NCBI GenBank assembly: GCA_963763365.1
Contig: CAVXOE010000009.1
Coordinates: 496,001-560,000, forward strand
DNA length: 64,000 bases
From: VAZQ01 sp963763365
GTDB lineage: Bacteria > Pseudomonadota > Alphaproteobacteria > Rhizobiales > Xanthobacteraceae
Direction: 5' to 3'
Below are positions 19,238 through 28,703 of this stretch, one piece after another. The notes below the pieces were generated by a model. It was not told where the DNA came from. It saw nothing but the letters and a program-made list of their open reading frames with translations, and made no database searches. Position 1 is the stretch's first letter. Each line of letters begins with the position of its first letter. Position numbers and translations under genes: made by a program.

Positions 19238-20404
19238 TCAATTCCACAATTGCTTGGTGGCGAGGCGCGCGCCCTCGACCAGCGCCTCGAATTTCGCCCA
19301 CATGATACTGGGGTGTACCCGGCGGTAGAAGGTGCCCTGGGCGAAGCCGCAGTCGGTGCCGATCATGACGTTCTCGCGCCCGAGCAGGTTGGCGAAGCGC
19401 ACCGTGCGTTCCGCGATCAGTTCGGGATGCTCGACCACGTTGGTGGCATGGCTGATGACGCCCGGGATCAGCACGCGGCCGGGCGGCAACTTGACGGTCT
19501 TCCAGACCTGCCATTCGTGCTCATGCCGCGGGTTCGCCGACTCGATCACATAGGCGCCGGCCTTCACCTTGAGAATCATGTCGACGACATCGCGCAGCGG
19601 TACGTCGCTGCAATGCGGACCCGGCCAGCTTCCCCAGCAGACGTGATAACGCACGCGGTCCTCCGGAATGCCGTCAAGCGCGTGGTTGAGCGACTCGACG
19701 AACTTTTCCAGCCAGCGCCGGTAGTCCTGGAACGTGCCGGGCGGCACCATGCGGTCGTAGGCGGTGGCGAAGCGCGCATCGTCGATCTGCAGAATGAACC
19801 CGGCATCGACGATCATCTTGTACTCGACACGCATCGCGTCGGTCACCGCGGTGAGCCACTCCTCCTCGCTCTTGTAGTGTTCGTCCTTGCGGTCGGGCAG
19901 CACGCTCGACGGCGCCACCACCGGCATGAAGGCGTCTTCGACTTTCTGGCCCTTCAGCGCGGCCTTGAAGTTCTCGATATCGCGCTTGACGATCTCCTGG
20001 CCGATGTATTTCACCGGCCCGATACAGGCGACCTGCTTGTCGTTCGCCATCGGCTCGCGCACGTCGAGTTCGGCATAGAATTCCTTGAAGCGGCTGCGGT
20101 CGCTGCCGGGCGTGCCGGGCCGGTAGCCGGACGGAATCGGGCGCAGCTCAAAACCGGAGAGCCGCTCGACAACGTACTGGTTCCAACTGATGGCCTTGCC
20201 GAATTCACCGTCGCTCGGAACGTCGATGCCGATCTCGGCCTGCTTACGCACCACCTCGGCAACCGAGTCCTTAAGGCATTTATCGTAGGCCGCCTGGTCA
20301 AAGGCTTGCCCGCCCTGCTTGGCGCGCATGATGTCCTGCAGCGCCTGCGGCCGGATCAGACTGCCGACGTGGGTGGTGAGGATGCGGTTCGTGCTGGTCT
20401 TCAT
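19238..20404 (-). CDS. cobalamin-independent methionine synthase-like (MetE C-terminal domain) protein
   Basis: A 388-residue protein of the UROD/MetE-C superfamily. It starts MKTSTNRILTTHVGSLIRPQ, a form typical of stand-alone MetE-C proteins and epoxyalkane:coenzyme M transferases. Probable zinc ligands lie in RYHVCWGSWPGPHC and GTDCGFAQG. The N-terminal MetE half is absent, so ordinary methionine synthesis is unlikely. Such proteins usually move alkyl or thiol groups using zinc. Lying between a CaiB CoA-transferase and a TctC receptor, it is more likely catabolic. The substrate is unknown. Confidence 0.82.
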   Translation of the reverse strand: MKTSTNRILTTHVGSLIRPQALQDIMRAKQGGQAFDQAAYDKCLKDSVAEVVRKQAEIGIDVPSDGEFGKAISWNQYVVERLSGFELRPIPSGYRPGTPGSDRSRFKEFYAELDVREPMANDKQVACIGPVKYIGQEIVKRDIENFKAALKGQKVEDAFMPVVAPSSVLPDRKDEHYKSEEEWLTAVTDAMRVEYKMIVDAGFILQIDDARFATAYDRMVPPGTFQDYRRWLEKFVESLNHALDGIPEDRVRYHVCWGSWPGPHCSDVPLRDVVDMILKVKAGAYVIESANPRHEHEWQVWKTVKLPPGRVLIPGVISHATNVVEHPELIAERTVRFANLLGRENVMIGTDCGFAQGTFYRRVHPSIMWAKFEALVEGARLATKQLWN

Positions 20405-20438
20405 GGACGTTTCACTCGGGTTGGAGCTTTTCAGGAAT

Positions 20439-21611
20439 TCAAACGACCGCTGCGGAGCGCAGCTTGGCGATTTCGTCGTGGCTGTAGCCGAGTTCGGCGA
20501 GGGTTGCGTCGGTATGCTCGCCGAGCGACGGCGGCGGCAACGTCTCGCCTTCGCGCTCGCCGTCGATCAGTACCGGCCGGTGGATGGCGGTAATCTCGCC
20601 TTCAGTCGGATGCCGCTGCTGGTAGAAGGTCTGCATGTGACGCACCTGTGGGTCGTCGTGGACCTCTTCGATGGTGTGCACCGGTGCGAACGGCACGTCG
20701 TTGGCTTCGAGCGCGGCCATCCAGTAGGCTCGCGGCTTGGTGGCGATGACCTCGCCCAGAATTGACGTCAGCTCGACGTAGTGCTGGATGCGCAGGTCGC
20801 GCGTGGCAAATCGCGGGTCGTCGACCAGGTCCGGCCGCTCGAACGCGATGCAGCAGCCCTGCCAGAACTTCGGCAGCGACGAGAGCTGGATGGCGACGAG
20901 CCTGCCGTCGCTGCACCGCCATGCGAACGAGTGGGAGTTGGCGACGCGCGTCAACGGCTTGTTCTTGACGCCGCTGCGGCTGAAGGAGGCGAATGGGTCG
21001 GGGATGAAGGCGATTGCGGCCTCCAGCATATTCACCTCGACGCGTCGGCCCTGGCCGGTGCGCTCGCGTTCGTACAGCGCGCCCAGGATGCCGTAGCAGG
21101 CATACATGCCGCTGGCATTGTCGGTGATGGTCGGGCCGCAGACCTGCGGCTTGTCGGGATCGAGCAGCAGGCTCGCCATTCCGCTGAGCGCCAGCGCGAC
21201 GTTGTCATAGGACGGCCGCGCGCTGTAGGGCCCGGACGTACCGAAGCCGGTGATCGAGCAGTGGATCAGCCGCGGGTTCGCGGCGTGCAGCACATCCCAT
21301 CCCACGCCGAGGCGCTCCATGACGCCGGCGCGGTAGTTCTCCAGCAGGATGTCGGCGCGCGCAACGAGCTTGAGCAGCACGTCGCGCCCCGCGTCGGTGC
21401 GCAGATCGAGCTGCATGCTCTTCTTGCCGCGGTTGAAGGCGATGAAGTTCGGGCTGTAGGACGCTCCGCGGAAGTAACGGAACGGGTCGCCGCCGGGCGG
21501 CTCGATCTTGAGCACGTCGGCGCCGAGATCGGCAAGCATCATGCCGGCGAGCGGCGCGGTGATGATGGTGCTCAATTCAAGCACGCGCACGCCTTCGAGC
21601 ACCTGCGTCAA
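20439..21611 (-). CDS. class III CoA-transferase, CaiB/BaiF/Frc family
   Basis: A 390-residue family III CoA-transferase, which moves CoA between carboxylic acids. LEGVRVLELSTIITAPLAGM and LADLGADVLKIEPPGGDPFR are the N-terminal signatures. NRGKKSMQLDLRT and LLENYRAGVMERLG follow, and ITDNASGMYACYGIL contains the Asp expected to form the acyl-anhydride intermediate. The C-terminal part (VPFAPVHTIEEVHDDPQVRHM) is also typical. It is the first gene of the minus-strand unit that runs on to the MetE-like and TctC genes. It probably activates the imported acid. Confidence 0.92.
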   Translation of the reverse strand: MTQVLEGVRVLELSTIITAPLAGMMLADLGADVLKIEPPGGDPFRYFRGASYSPNFIAFNRGKKSMQLDLRTDAGRDVLLKLVARADILLENYRAGVMERLGVGWDVLHAANPRLIHCSITGFGTSGPYSARPSYDNVALALSGMASLLLDPDKPQVCGPTITDNASGMYACYGILGALYERERTGQGRRVEVNMLEAAIAFIPDPFASFSRSGVKNKPLTRVANSHSFAWRCSDGRLVAIQLSSLPKFWQGCCIAFERPDLVDDPRFATRDLRIQHYVELTSILGEVIATKPRAYWMAALEANDVPFAPVHTIEEVHDDPQVRHMQTFYQQRHPTEGEITAIHRPVLIDGEREGETLPPPSLGEHTDATLAELGYSHDEIAKLRSAAVV

Positions 21612-21658
21612 CGAACGTTCCTCCCCGCCATTGCTTCTTCTTTGAGGCAGCGCACATT

Positions 21659-21701
21659 CTCTCTCCGTTCGTTCCCGCTTGCGTGGGACGAACGGAGAGA
21701 G
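21659..21701. repeat. palindromic intergenic repeat
   Basis: CTCTCCGTTCGTTCCC and its near-complement ending GGGACGAACGGAGAG flank a GCTTGCG loop. The module resembles the outer arms of the nested repeat at 8545. It lies between the CaiB and LivF genes, both on the minus strand, and could form a stable hairpin at the end of the upstream message. Confidence 0.7.
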
Positions 21702-21718
21702 TTCTCCCTATCACCCCG

Positions 21719-22426
21719 TCACAGCCCGAGATAGGACCGTGCCACGGCACTGTCTTGCGCGAGCGTCTTGGCTTCGCCTTCGCCCACGATTCGTCCCAAC
21801 GACAGCAGGTAGGCGCGGCTCGCCATTGCGAGCGCGCGGCGGGCGTTCTGTTCGACCATCAGTATGCTCACGTCGTCCTCGCGCGCGATGCGCGAGAGCG
21901 CGGCGAACAATTCCGAGGCCAGCAGCGGCGACAGCCCGAGCGACGGTTCGTCGACCAGCAGCAGCGACGGTTTGGCCATGAGCGCGCGGCCGATCGCCAC
22001 CATCTGCCGCTCGCCTCCGCTCATGGTCCGCACCGCCTGGGAGCGCCGCTCCGCCAACCGCGGGAAAAGATCGAAGATGCGCGCAAGTGTCTCGGCCGCG
22101 GCCGGACGGGCGCGCGCGATATAGGCGCCAAGCTCGAGGTTCTCGATCACCGACATCGGGTCGAACAGCCGCCGGTTCTCCGGCACGGTCGCAATCCCGA
22201 GATCGACGATCCGGTCGGCCGATTGCCCGGTGAGTTCCTTGCCTTGAAACCGGATCGAGCCGGACTCCGGCCGGATCAGTCCGGCGATGGCGTTGAGCAG
22301 CGTGGTCTTGCCGGCGCCATTTGCGCCGAGGATGGCGACGACCTCGCCCGCGCGCAGCCGCACGCTGACATCGCGCAGCGCCTCGTGGCGGCCGTAGGAA
22401 TGACTGAGCCCGTGGACCTCAAGCAT
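21719..22426 (-). CDS. livF: branched-chain amino-acid-type ABC transporter ATP-binding protein (LivF family)
   Basis: A 235-residue ABC ATPase of the LivF type. Walker A is GANGAGKTT (34-42), the signature motif is TMSGGERQM, Walker B is LLLVDEPSLGL, and the switch His region reads LMVEQNARRAL. The C-terminal YLLSLGRIVGEG is typical of LivF. LivG, LivH, LivM and a LivK receptor would normally be adjacent, but none is in the window. It is therefore an orphan here, perhaps separated from its transporter by rearrangement. In related bacteria such systems import amino acids or aromatic acids. Confidence 0.9.
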   Translation of the reverse strand: MLEVHGLSHSYGRHEALRDVSVRLRAGEVVAILGANGAGKTTLLNAIAGLIRPESGSIRFQGKELTGQSADRIVDLGIATVPENRRLFDPMSVIENLELGAYIARARPAAAETLARIFDLFPRLAERRSQAVRTMSGGERQMVAIGRALMAKPSLLLVDEPSLGLSPLLASELFAALSRIAREDDVSILMVEQNARRALAMASRAYLLSLGRIVGEGEAKTLAQDSAVARSYLGL

Positions 22427-22544
22427 GGCGAAGGTTCTGTCCCTGTTCGCACCCGCGAGGCAACGCCAAGGAGCGCGGGTCGACGATGATAACGCATTGC
22501 GCGGGCGTTTTGCGAAACCCGTCCTTTCACCCTACATTGGCGGC

Positions 22545-23423
22545 ATGGCGAAAGACCCCTACCTCCTCCGTCCCGATCCGCACGATCCGCGGCTGACCGA
22601 GCGCGTCACCGGCATCGATCAGACCGGCGCCCGGATCGAAACCGCCGTGACGGTCGAGCGCGCGCTGACGATCTTCCTCAATTCGCAGGAGATCGTCACC
22701 GCGATGACGATCAACGACTATCCGGAATATCTCGCGCTCGGCTACCTGCTCAACCAGCACATGCTGCTGCCGGACGACGTGGTCACCGGCGTCGACTACG
22801 ACGAGGACCTCGCGGTCGTCGTCGTGCGCACCAAGCGCAAGACCGACTACGAGAAGAAGCTGAAGAAGAAGGTGCAGACCTCGGGCTGCGCGCAGGGCAC
22901 GGTGTTCGGCGACCTGATGGAGGCGCTGGAAGGCGTCACGCTGCCGAAGACCGAGCTGCGCACGTCGTGGCTCTATTCCCTCACCAACCAGATCAACACC
23001 ACGCCGTCGCTCTATCTCGAGGCCGGCGCGATCCATGGCTGCGTGCTGGCGCACGAGGACAAGCCGCTGATCTACATGGAGGACGTCGGCCGCCACAACG
23101 CGGTCGACAAGATCGCCGGCTACATGTTCAAGCATCATGTGCCGCCGGGCGACAAGATTTTCTACACCACCGGGCGGCTGACCTCCGAGATGGTGATCAA
23201 GACGGTGCGCATGGGCATCCCGATCCTGGTGTCGCGTTCGGGCTTCACGGCCTGGGGCGTGGAGTTGGCGCGCAAGGCGAACCTCACGCTGATCGGCCGC
23301 GCGCGCGGCAAGCGCTTCGTGGCGCTTGCGGGCGAGGACCGCATCGTGTTCGACCAGGACCTCGCCTATGTCGAGGAGGAGAGCACGAAGCACCGCCGCA
23401 AGGCCGCGGTGCATGATGATTGA
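22545..23423 (+). CDS. fdhD: FdhD, sulfurtransferase for formate dehydrogenase
   Basis: FdhD passes sulfur to the molybdenum cofactor of formate dehydrogenase; 292 residues. VERALTIFLNSQEIVTAMTI is the N-terminal block. SGCAQGTVFGD contains the Cys of the active loop, though only one Cys appears rather than the CxxC of the E. coli protein. GAIHGCVLA, MEDVGRHNAVDKIAGY and FYTTGRLTSEMV are classic family motifs. The ATG at 22545 follows a short AT-rich leader; earlier in-frame codons read as noncoding. MobA lies downstream on the same strand, consistent with cofactor maturation. No formate dehydrogenase structural genes are visible. Confidence 0.92.
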   Translation: MAKDPYLLRPDPHDPRLTERVTGIDQTGARIETAVTVERALTIFLNSQEIVTAMTINDYPEYLALGYLLNQHMLLPDDVVTGVDYDEDLAVVVVRTKRKTDYEKKLKKKVQTSGCAQGTVFGDLMEALEGVTLPKTELRTSWLYSLTNQINTTPSLYLEAGAIHGCVLAHEDKPLIYMEDVGRHNAVDKIAGYMFKHHVPPGDKIFYTTGRLTSEMVIKTVRMGIPILVSRSGFTAWGVELARKANLTLIGRARGKRFVALAGEDRIVFDQDLAYVEEESTKHRRKAAVHDD

Positions 23424-23458
23424 GGGATATTGCCCGAGCTGTTCGCAGGTCATGCCCG

Positions 23459-23492
23459 CCCTCCCTGTGCGGGGGAGGGTCGGGGAGGGGGG
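23459..23492. repeat. GC-rich intergenic repeat between fdhD and mobA
   Basis: A run reading GCCCTCCCTGTGCGGGGGAGGG followed by GGGGAGGGG, related to the cctcccc/ggggagg hairpin at 2161. A related CCTCCCCCTCAGGGGCGAGG lies 70 bp further on, just before mobA. It is a dispersed element with no coding signal. Confidence 0.55.
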
Positions 23493-23587
23493 TCGTCTTC
23501 AATGCGCTACGACTACCCCCTGCCGCGCCTTCGCAGACGCTCGACGGTCGACCTCCCCCTCAGGGGCGAGGTGACCGCGGCCATGAC

Positions 23588-24211
23588 GTGACCAAGAAGC
23601 CACTCGGCCTCGTGCTCGCCGGCGGGCTCGCGCGCCGCATGGGCGGCGGCGACAAGGCGCGCATCCGGATCGGCGACAAGACCATCCTCGAACGGGTGCT
23701 GGCGCGGCTCACGCCGCAATGCAGCGCAGTCATCCTCAACGCCAACGGCGATCCGGCGCGCTTCGCCGACACCGGCCTGCCCGTCGTCGCCGACACGGTG
23801 CCTGATTTCGCCGGACCACTCGCGGGAATCCTCGCCGGCCTCGACTGGGCGGCGGCGCATGCGCCCGATGTCGCCGACATCGTGAGCGTGCCGGGCGACT
23901 GTCCGTTCCTGCCGGCCGATCTGGTGACCCGGCTGTCGGCCGCGCGCGCAGCCGCCGGAACGCCGCTCGCTTGCGCGCGCTCGGGCGAGTGGCGGCATCC
24001 GGTGGTCGGGTTGTGGCCGGTCGCGCTACGCGAGGACCTGCGCAAGGCCTTGACGGCGGAAGGGCTGCACAAGATCGAGGTCTGGACCGCCCGCCACGGC
24101 GTGGCCATCGCCGACTGGCCGACGGCGCCGGTCGATCCGTTCTTCAACGTCAACACGCCGGAGGATGCGGCCGAAGCCAACCGTGTTGCGGCGCAGCATC
24201 GCGACCTTTGA
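23588..24211 (+). CDS. mobA: MobA, molybdenum cofactor guanylyltransferase
   Basis: A 207-residue nucleotidyltransferase that joins GMP to molybdopterin to make the guanine dinucleotide cofactor. The loop LAGGLARRMGGGDKARI near the N-terminus is the nucleotide-binding signature with its Lys. VADTVPDFAGPLAGILAGLD, VPGDCPFLP (metal-binding Asp) and FFNVNTPEDA are also diagnostic. The start is GTG at 23588; upstream in-frame sequence is repeat DNA. With fdhD upstream it forms a cofactor pair for DMSO-reductase-type enzymes. Xanthine-oxidase-type enzymes like those at 10643 usually need a different maturation factor. Confidence 0.93.
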   Translation: MTKKPLGLVLAGGLARRMGGGDKARIRIGDKTILERVLARLTPQCSAVILNANGDPARFADTGLPVVADTVPDFAGPLAGILAGLDWAAAHAPDVADIVSVPGDCPFLPADLVTRLSAARAAAGTPLACARSGEWRHPVVGLWPVALREDLRKALTAEGLHKIEVWTARHGVAIADWPTAPVDPFFNVNTPEDAAEANRVAAQHRDL

Positions 24212-24284
24212 GATCGCGACCTTGCGTCCTGTTGGGCCTATCTGTGATAGGCTTAGTGCAAACAAAGCACCGGAGGATCGATCC

Positions 24285-24407
24285 ATGAAGGCATTCATTG
24301 TGGCCTGTATCGCGGCCGCGGTCATCGCGGTCGGCGCGGTCGCCGTCTTGAGCAATATCCAGAAGCCGGTTGAGACCGCATACGCCACCTCGGGCGTGCG
24401 CATCTGA
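24285..24407 (+). CDS. 40-residue single-pass membrane protein
   Basis: A very short gene with a strong GGAGG ribosome site 9 bp before ATG. The product starts MKAFIVACIAAAVIAVGAVAV, a transmembrane helix, and ends QKPVETAYATSGVRI outside it. I recall near-identical small proteins in Bradyrhizobium and relatives, so it is likely conserved, but the function is unknown. The helix with a short polar tail fits a tail-like regulator or structural subunit. It stands alone between mobA and a repeat. Confidence 0.75.
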   Translation: MKAFIVACIAAAVIAVGAVAVLSNIQKPVETAYATSGVRI

Positions 24408-24446
24408 CGAACGCACACTCTCGTCCGCGTTCGCGACGATAGTCGC

Positions 24447-24531
24447 GTCATTCCGGCCGAGCGAAGCGGGAGCCGAAATCGCAGCACCGATGTCTGAGAC
24501 CTGGATTCCCGCTTGCGCGGGAATGGCCGGA
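24447..24531. repeat. palindromic intergenic repeat
   Basis: GTCATTCCGGCC (from 24447) is paired with GGGAATGGCCGGA (to 24531), and GATTCCCGCTTGCGCGGGAAT forms an internal hairpin. The arrangement is the same modular type as the repeats at 8545 and 35297. It lies between the small membrane protein gene and the end of phaB. Confidence 0.65.
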
Positions 24532-24562
24532 GTGTGTGGCCGCGTCGGAGCTAAGGAGGCTC

Positions 24563-25288
24563 CTACACCATCACCTGCCCGCCGTTGGCGGAGAGCGTCG
24601 AGCCGGTGATCAGGCTGGCATCGTCGGCGGCGAGGAACAGGACGCAGCGCGCGACCTCCTCGGGCTCGCCCAGACGGCCGAGCGGAATCTGCGGCAGGAT
24701 GTTCTTTTCCAGCACGTCCTTCGGCACCGCCTTCACCATCTCGGTCGCGATATAGCCCGGGCAGATCGCGTTGACGGTGATTCCGACCTTGGCGCTCTCC
24801 TGCGCCAGCGCCTTGGTGAAGCCGAGCTCGCCCGCCTTGGCGGCGGAATAATTGCACTGGCCGAACTGGCCCTTCTGGCCGTTGATCGACGAGATGTTGA
24901 TGATGCGGCCGAACTTGCGCGCGCGCATGCCTTCGATCACCGGTCGGCACATGTTGAACAGCGAGCCGAGGTTGGTGTTGATCACCGCGCTCCACTGCTC
25001 CGGCGTCATGCGGTGCAGCGTCGCGTCGCGCGTGATGCCGGCGTTGTTGACCAGCACCTCGACCGGGCCGAGATCGGCCTCGACCTGCTTGAGGCCGACG
25101 ACGCAGGACTCATAGGAGGAAACGTCCCACTTGTAGACCGGGATGCCGGTCGCAGCTTTGAATTTCTGCGCCGCCTCGTCGTTGCCGCCGTAGTTGGCCG
25201 CCACGTTGTAGCCCGCGGCCTTCAACGCCTTCGAGACCGCCTCGCCGATCCCACGTGTTCCGCCCGTCACCACCGCGACGCGTGCCAT
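24563..25288 (-). CDS. phaB: acetoacetyl-CoA reductase
   Basis: PhaB reduces acetoacetyl-CoA to (R)-3-hydroxybutyryl-CoA with NADPH for polyhydroxybutyrate; 241 residues, short-chain dehydrogenase fold. VTGGTRGIG is the cofactor motif, NNAGITRD the structural motif, the SSINGQKGQFGQ region gives the catalytic Ser, and YSAAKAG gives Tyr and Lys. Both the length and the motif KFGRIINISS fit PhaB closely. phaA lies upstream on the same strand with a repeat (25317-25406) between them, so they probably form one unit. phaC is not in the window. Confidence 0.95.
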   Translation of the reverse strand: MARVAVVTGGTRGIGEAVSKALKAAGYNVAANYGGNDEAAQKFKAATGIPVYKWDVSSYESCVVGLKQVEADLGPVEVLVNNAGITRDATLHRMTPEQWSAVINTNLGSLFNMCRPVIEGMRARKFGRIINISSINGQKGQFGQCNYSAAKAGELGFTKALAQESAKVGITVNAICPGYIATEMVKAVPKDVLEKNILPQIPLGRLGEPEEVARCVLFLAADDASLITGSTLSANGGQVMV

Positions 25289-25316
25289 TACGCTCCTCCC
25301 TGCTCGTTTTCCTCCG

Positions 25317-25406
25317 CGTCATGACCGGGTTTATCCCGGCCATCCACGTCTTGCTTGTTGCCACACCTTAAAGACGTGGATGCCCGGCACAAGGCCGGGC
25401 ATGACG
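25317..25406. repeat. mosaic palindromic repeat between phaA and phaB
   Basis: CGTCATGACCGG...CCGGCCATCCACGTCTT pairs with AAGACGTGGATGCCCGG...CCGGGCATGACG. The two halves form a long nested hairpin with a TTGCTTGTTGCCACACC loop. The same modules occur at 27536-27632. Lying inside the phaAB unit, it could set the relative amounts of the two mRNAs, which is inference. Confidence 0.85.
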
Positions 25407-25437
25407 GTGGTTACAGCCCAAACGACCCGCGAAAATT

Positions 25438-26613
<1,176 letters not shown>

Positions 26614-26926
26614 TTGGAAACTCCTTTGTCCGGGACGAAAGCCGGTCATTCGGGACGCTCTTGGCCGCGATTTGCGGCCCTGCGCTCATCGCCGACGCGT
26701 TGCCCTAAGTCCCATCATGGGTTCGATAGCCCGCCGGGCCGTACCATGTCCATATGACCGCCGATCATGACGGCCGCAAGTGATCCGGCATGGCCGAAAG
26801 ACGCCCCTGGCGCGCAATTCCTGCATGCGCGGGAGGCGGCTGTTATCCCGCTTGCACAAAACGGTGGCCCCCTGCCGCGAAAACTGCTTATTTTACATAC
26901 CGAAGCTGCAAACCCGCGTGCCCACT
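26614..26926. other. 313-bp divergent intergenic region between phaA and phaR
   Basis: This gap must hold the promoters of both phaA (minus) and phaR (plus). The phaR-proximal 90 bp are AT-richer (CTTATTTTACATA). TTGCAC occurs at 26852 and CTGC-type motifs occur on both sides, which PhaR proteins of some species bind. I cannot place a convincing -35/-10 pair. No gene or hairpin is recognised in the rest. Confidence 0.4.
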
Positions 26927-27520
26927 ATGGCTGACACTAAAGAACCCGTCACGATCAAGAAGTACGCCAACCGGCGACTCTACAACACCGGCACCAGCAC
27001 CTACGTGACGCTCGAAGACCTCGCCATCATGGTAAAGGCGGGGCAGGATTTCGTGGTCTTTGACGCCAAGACCAGCGAGGACATTACCCGTTCGGTGCTG
27101 GCGCAGATCATCTTCGAGCAGGAAAACAAGGAAGGGCAGAGCCTCCTCCCGATCGCGTTTCTGCGGCAGATCATCCGCTTCTACGGCGACAGCATGCAGA
27201 TGCTGGTGCCGCGCTATCTCGAAGTGTCGATTGAGTCGCTTACGCGCGAACAGGAAAAATTCCGCAATCAGATCACGCAGGCGTTCGGCGGCGGGCCGTT
27301 CGGCGCGCTCGAGGACCAGGTGCGCCGGAACATGGAGATGTTCGAGCGCGCCTTTGCGATGTTCACGCCGTTTGCCAAGCGCGACACCCAGACCGCGGCC
27401 ACCGAGATTGAGAAGGCCACGCCGCGTGCCAGCGGCGGCGAGGAGATCGACGATCTCAAGCGTCAGATGGGCGAGATTCAGAAACAGCTCGAGCGCCTGA
27501 GCGACAAGGACAAGACTTAA
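26927..27520 (+). CDS. phaR: PhaR, polyhydroxyalkanoate synthesis repressor
   Basis: A 197-residue regulator that represses phasin genes and binds PHB. The N-terminal PHB/PHA accumulation DNA-binding domain is plain: VTIKKYANRRLYNTGTSTYV, then DLAIMVKAGQDFVVFDAKTSEDITRSVL in the expected order. IIRFYGDSMQMLVPRYLE is the second domain. The C-terminal 40 residues (DDLKRQMGEIQKQLERL) form a coiled coil. The start at 26927 matches family starts; earlier codons are noncoding. It is divergent from phaA, the typical position for autoregulation. Confidence 0.95.
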   Translation: MADTKEPVTIKKYANRRLYNTGTSTYVTLEDLAIMVKAGQDFVVFDAKTSEDITRSVLAQIIFEQENKEGQSLLPIAFLRQIIRFYGDSMQMLVPRYLEVSIESLTREQEKFRNQITQAFGGGPFGALEDQVRRNMEMFERAFAMFTPFAKRDTQTAATEIEKATPRASGGEEIDDLKRQMGEIQKQLERLSDKDKT

Positions 27521-27535
27521 CCAATTTTGCCACAT

Positions 27536-27632
27536 CCGCGTCATGCCCGCGCTTGTCGCGGGCATCCACGTCTTAATTTGTACGAATGAATCGAAGACGT
27601 GGATGGCCGGATCAAGTCCGGCCATGACGCGG
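27536..27632. repeat. mosaic palindromic repeat downstream of phaR
   Basis: CCGCGTCATG (27536-27545) pairs exactly with CATGACGCGG (27623-27632). Nested inside are CCCGCG...CGCGGG, the pair CATCCACGTCTT / AAGACGTGGATG, and CCGGA...TCCGG. It is a second copy of the element at 25317. It lies between convergent phaR and the LigB-type gene and could act as a bidirectional terminator. Confidence 0.85.
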
Positions 27633-27654
27633 CGAGAGTCGAATTTTCCGCGTG

Positions 27655-28668
27655 CTACCGCCAGATGGCGAACGCCATGCCGCTGCCAGTCCCGGCCGCC
27701 GAGCGGTAAAGCGGCTGATACTCCAGATACGACATCTCAAGCCCGGCTTCGTGCATGGCGCCGGACACCGGAATCCAATTCTTCAATTCGGATGAGCCCG
27801 AGCGGAACATGTAGGGCGGGATCGCCATCAGCGCGTTCTTGTCCTTGCGCTTCATGGCATCGAGGAAGCCGCGGTCGAGTTCTTCGTCCACCACGAAATG
27901 CGACATGCCGCCCGAGCCGATGACGGCCACGCGCACGTCCTTGTCCCACGACTTGATCGCGTCGACCAGCGCATTGCCGAGCGCGAAGCAGCGGCGCACA
28001 CTCGGCTGGTTGGGCGGATAGAACGTATTGATGAATAGCGGCACCGACGGGACGTAGTTCTCCTGCATGATGCGGCGATAGATGAAGCCGTAGGCATGCG
28101 GCAGCCCGGAGATGTTCGAGGTCGCCGACTGCGGCAGCCGTGCCGACGCCGCGATGTCGAAATCCTTCTCGACCAGCGTCGCGATCAGGTGGCGGCCGAG
28201 CGCCGGCTGGCCTGGATAGCTTTCAGCGGTCTTGCCGTGGTGATTGGGCTCGGCGATTTCGATGCCGGGCGGTAGCTTCTTCTTCTGCTCCTCGGAGAAC
28301 GGGATGTTCTCGACCGTCTCGCCGAAGCACACCATGAAGGCCGGGATATTGGCGTCTTCGAACACCTCCATCTGGTCGTTGCCGACCAGGATGGCGACGT
28401 CGGGCTTTGCTTCCTTGAATACGCGCGCCATCTCGGCCATGGCGCGCTGGCAGGCGTCATAGCGCTTCTGCTTGACCGGCAGTTCGATCTGCTGCTCCAG
28501 ATTTTCGTTGGCGCGCAGCTTGGCGAGTTCGTCGAACTTGAAAGTGCCATCACGGTAGACCAGCGCCGGATTGCGCCGGTCGGCCTCGACGCGCCCGCCC
28601 CACTGCTCCGGAGGAGTCGCCAATAAGGGGCCATGCGAGGCACCCATGCCGAGCACAATCTTTGCCAT
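27655..28668 (-). CDS. class III extradiol ring-cleavage dioxygenase (LigB-type)
   Basis: A 337-residue protein of the LigB superfamily, which opens catechol-type rings using non-haem Fe(II). It begins MAKIVLGMGASHGPLL with the His of GASHGP as a likely iron ligand. VAILVGNDQMEVF, EPNHHGKT and IGSGGMSHFVVDEELDRGF (catalytic His) follow in family order. The ATG at 28668 is preferred because an earlier start would add 13 residues ahead of the usual first strand. The neighbouring hydrolase and LLM monooxygenase genes share the strand, with 35 bp and 17 bp gaps. The substrate is unknown. Confidence 0.85.
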   Translation of the reverse strand: MAKIVLGMGASHGPLLATPPEQWGGRVEADRRNPALVYRDGTFKFDELAKLRANENLEQQIELPVKQKRYDACQRAMAEMARVFKEAKPDVAILVGNDQMEVFEDANIPAFMVCFGETVENIPFSEEQKKKLPPGIEIAEPNHHGKTAESYPGQPALGRHLIATLVEKDFDIAASARLPQSATSNISGLPHAYGFIYRRIMQENYVPSVPLFINTFYPPNQPSVRRCFALGNALVDAIKSWDKDVRVAVIGSGGMSHFVVDEELDRGFLDAMKRKDKNALMAIPPYMFRSGSSELKNWIPVSGAMHEAGLEMSYLEYQPLYRSAAGTGSGMAFAIWR

Positions 28669-28703
28669 GATCTGCGTCCTTGTTCGCGAACACTCGTTCT
28701 CGG

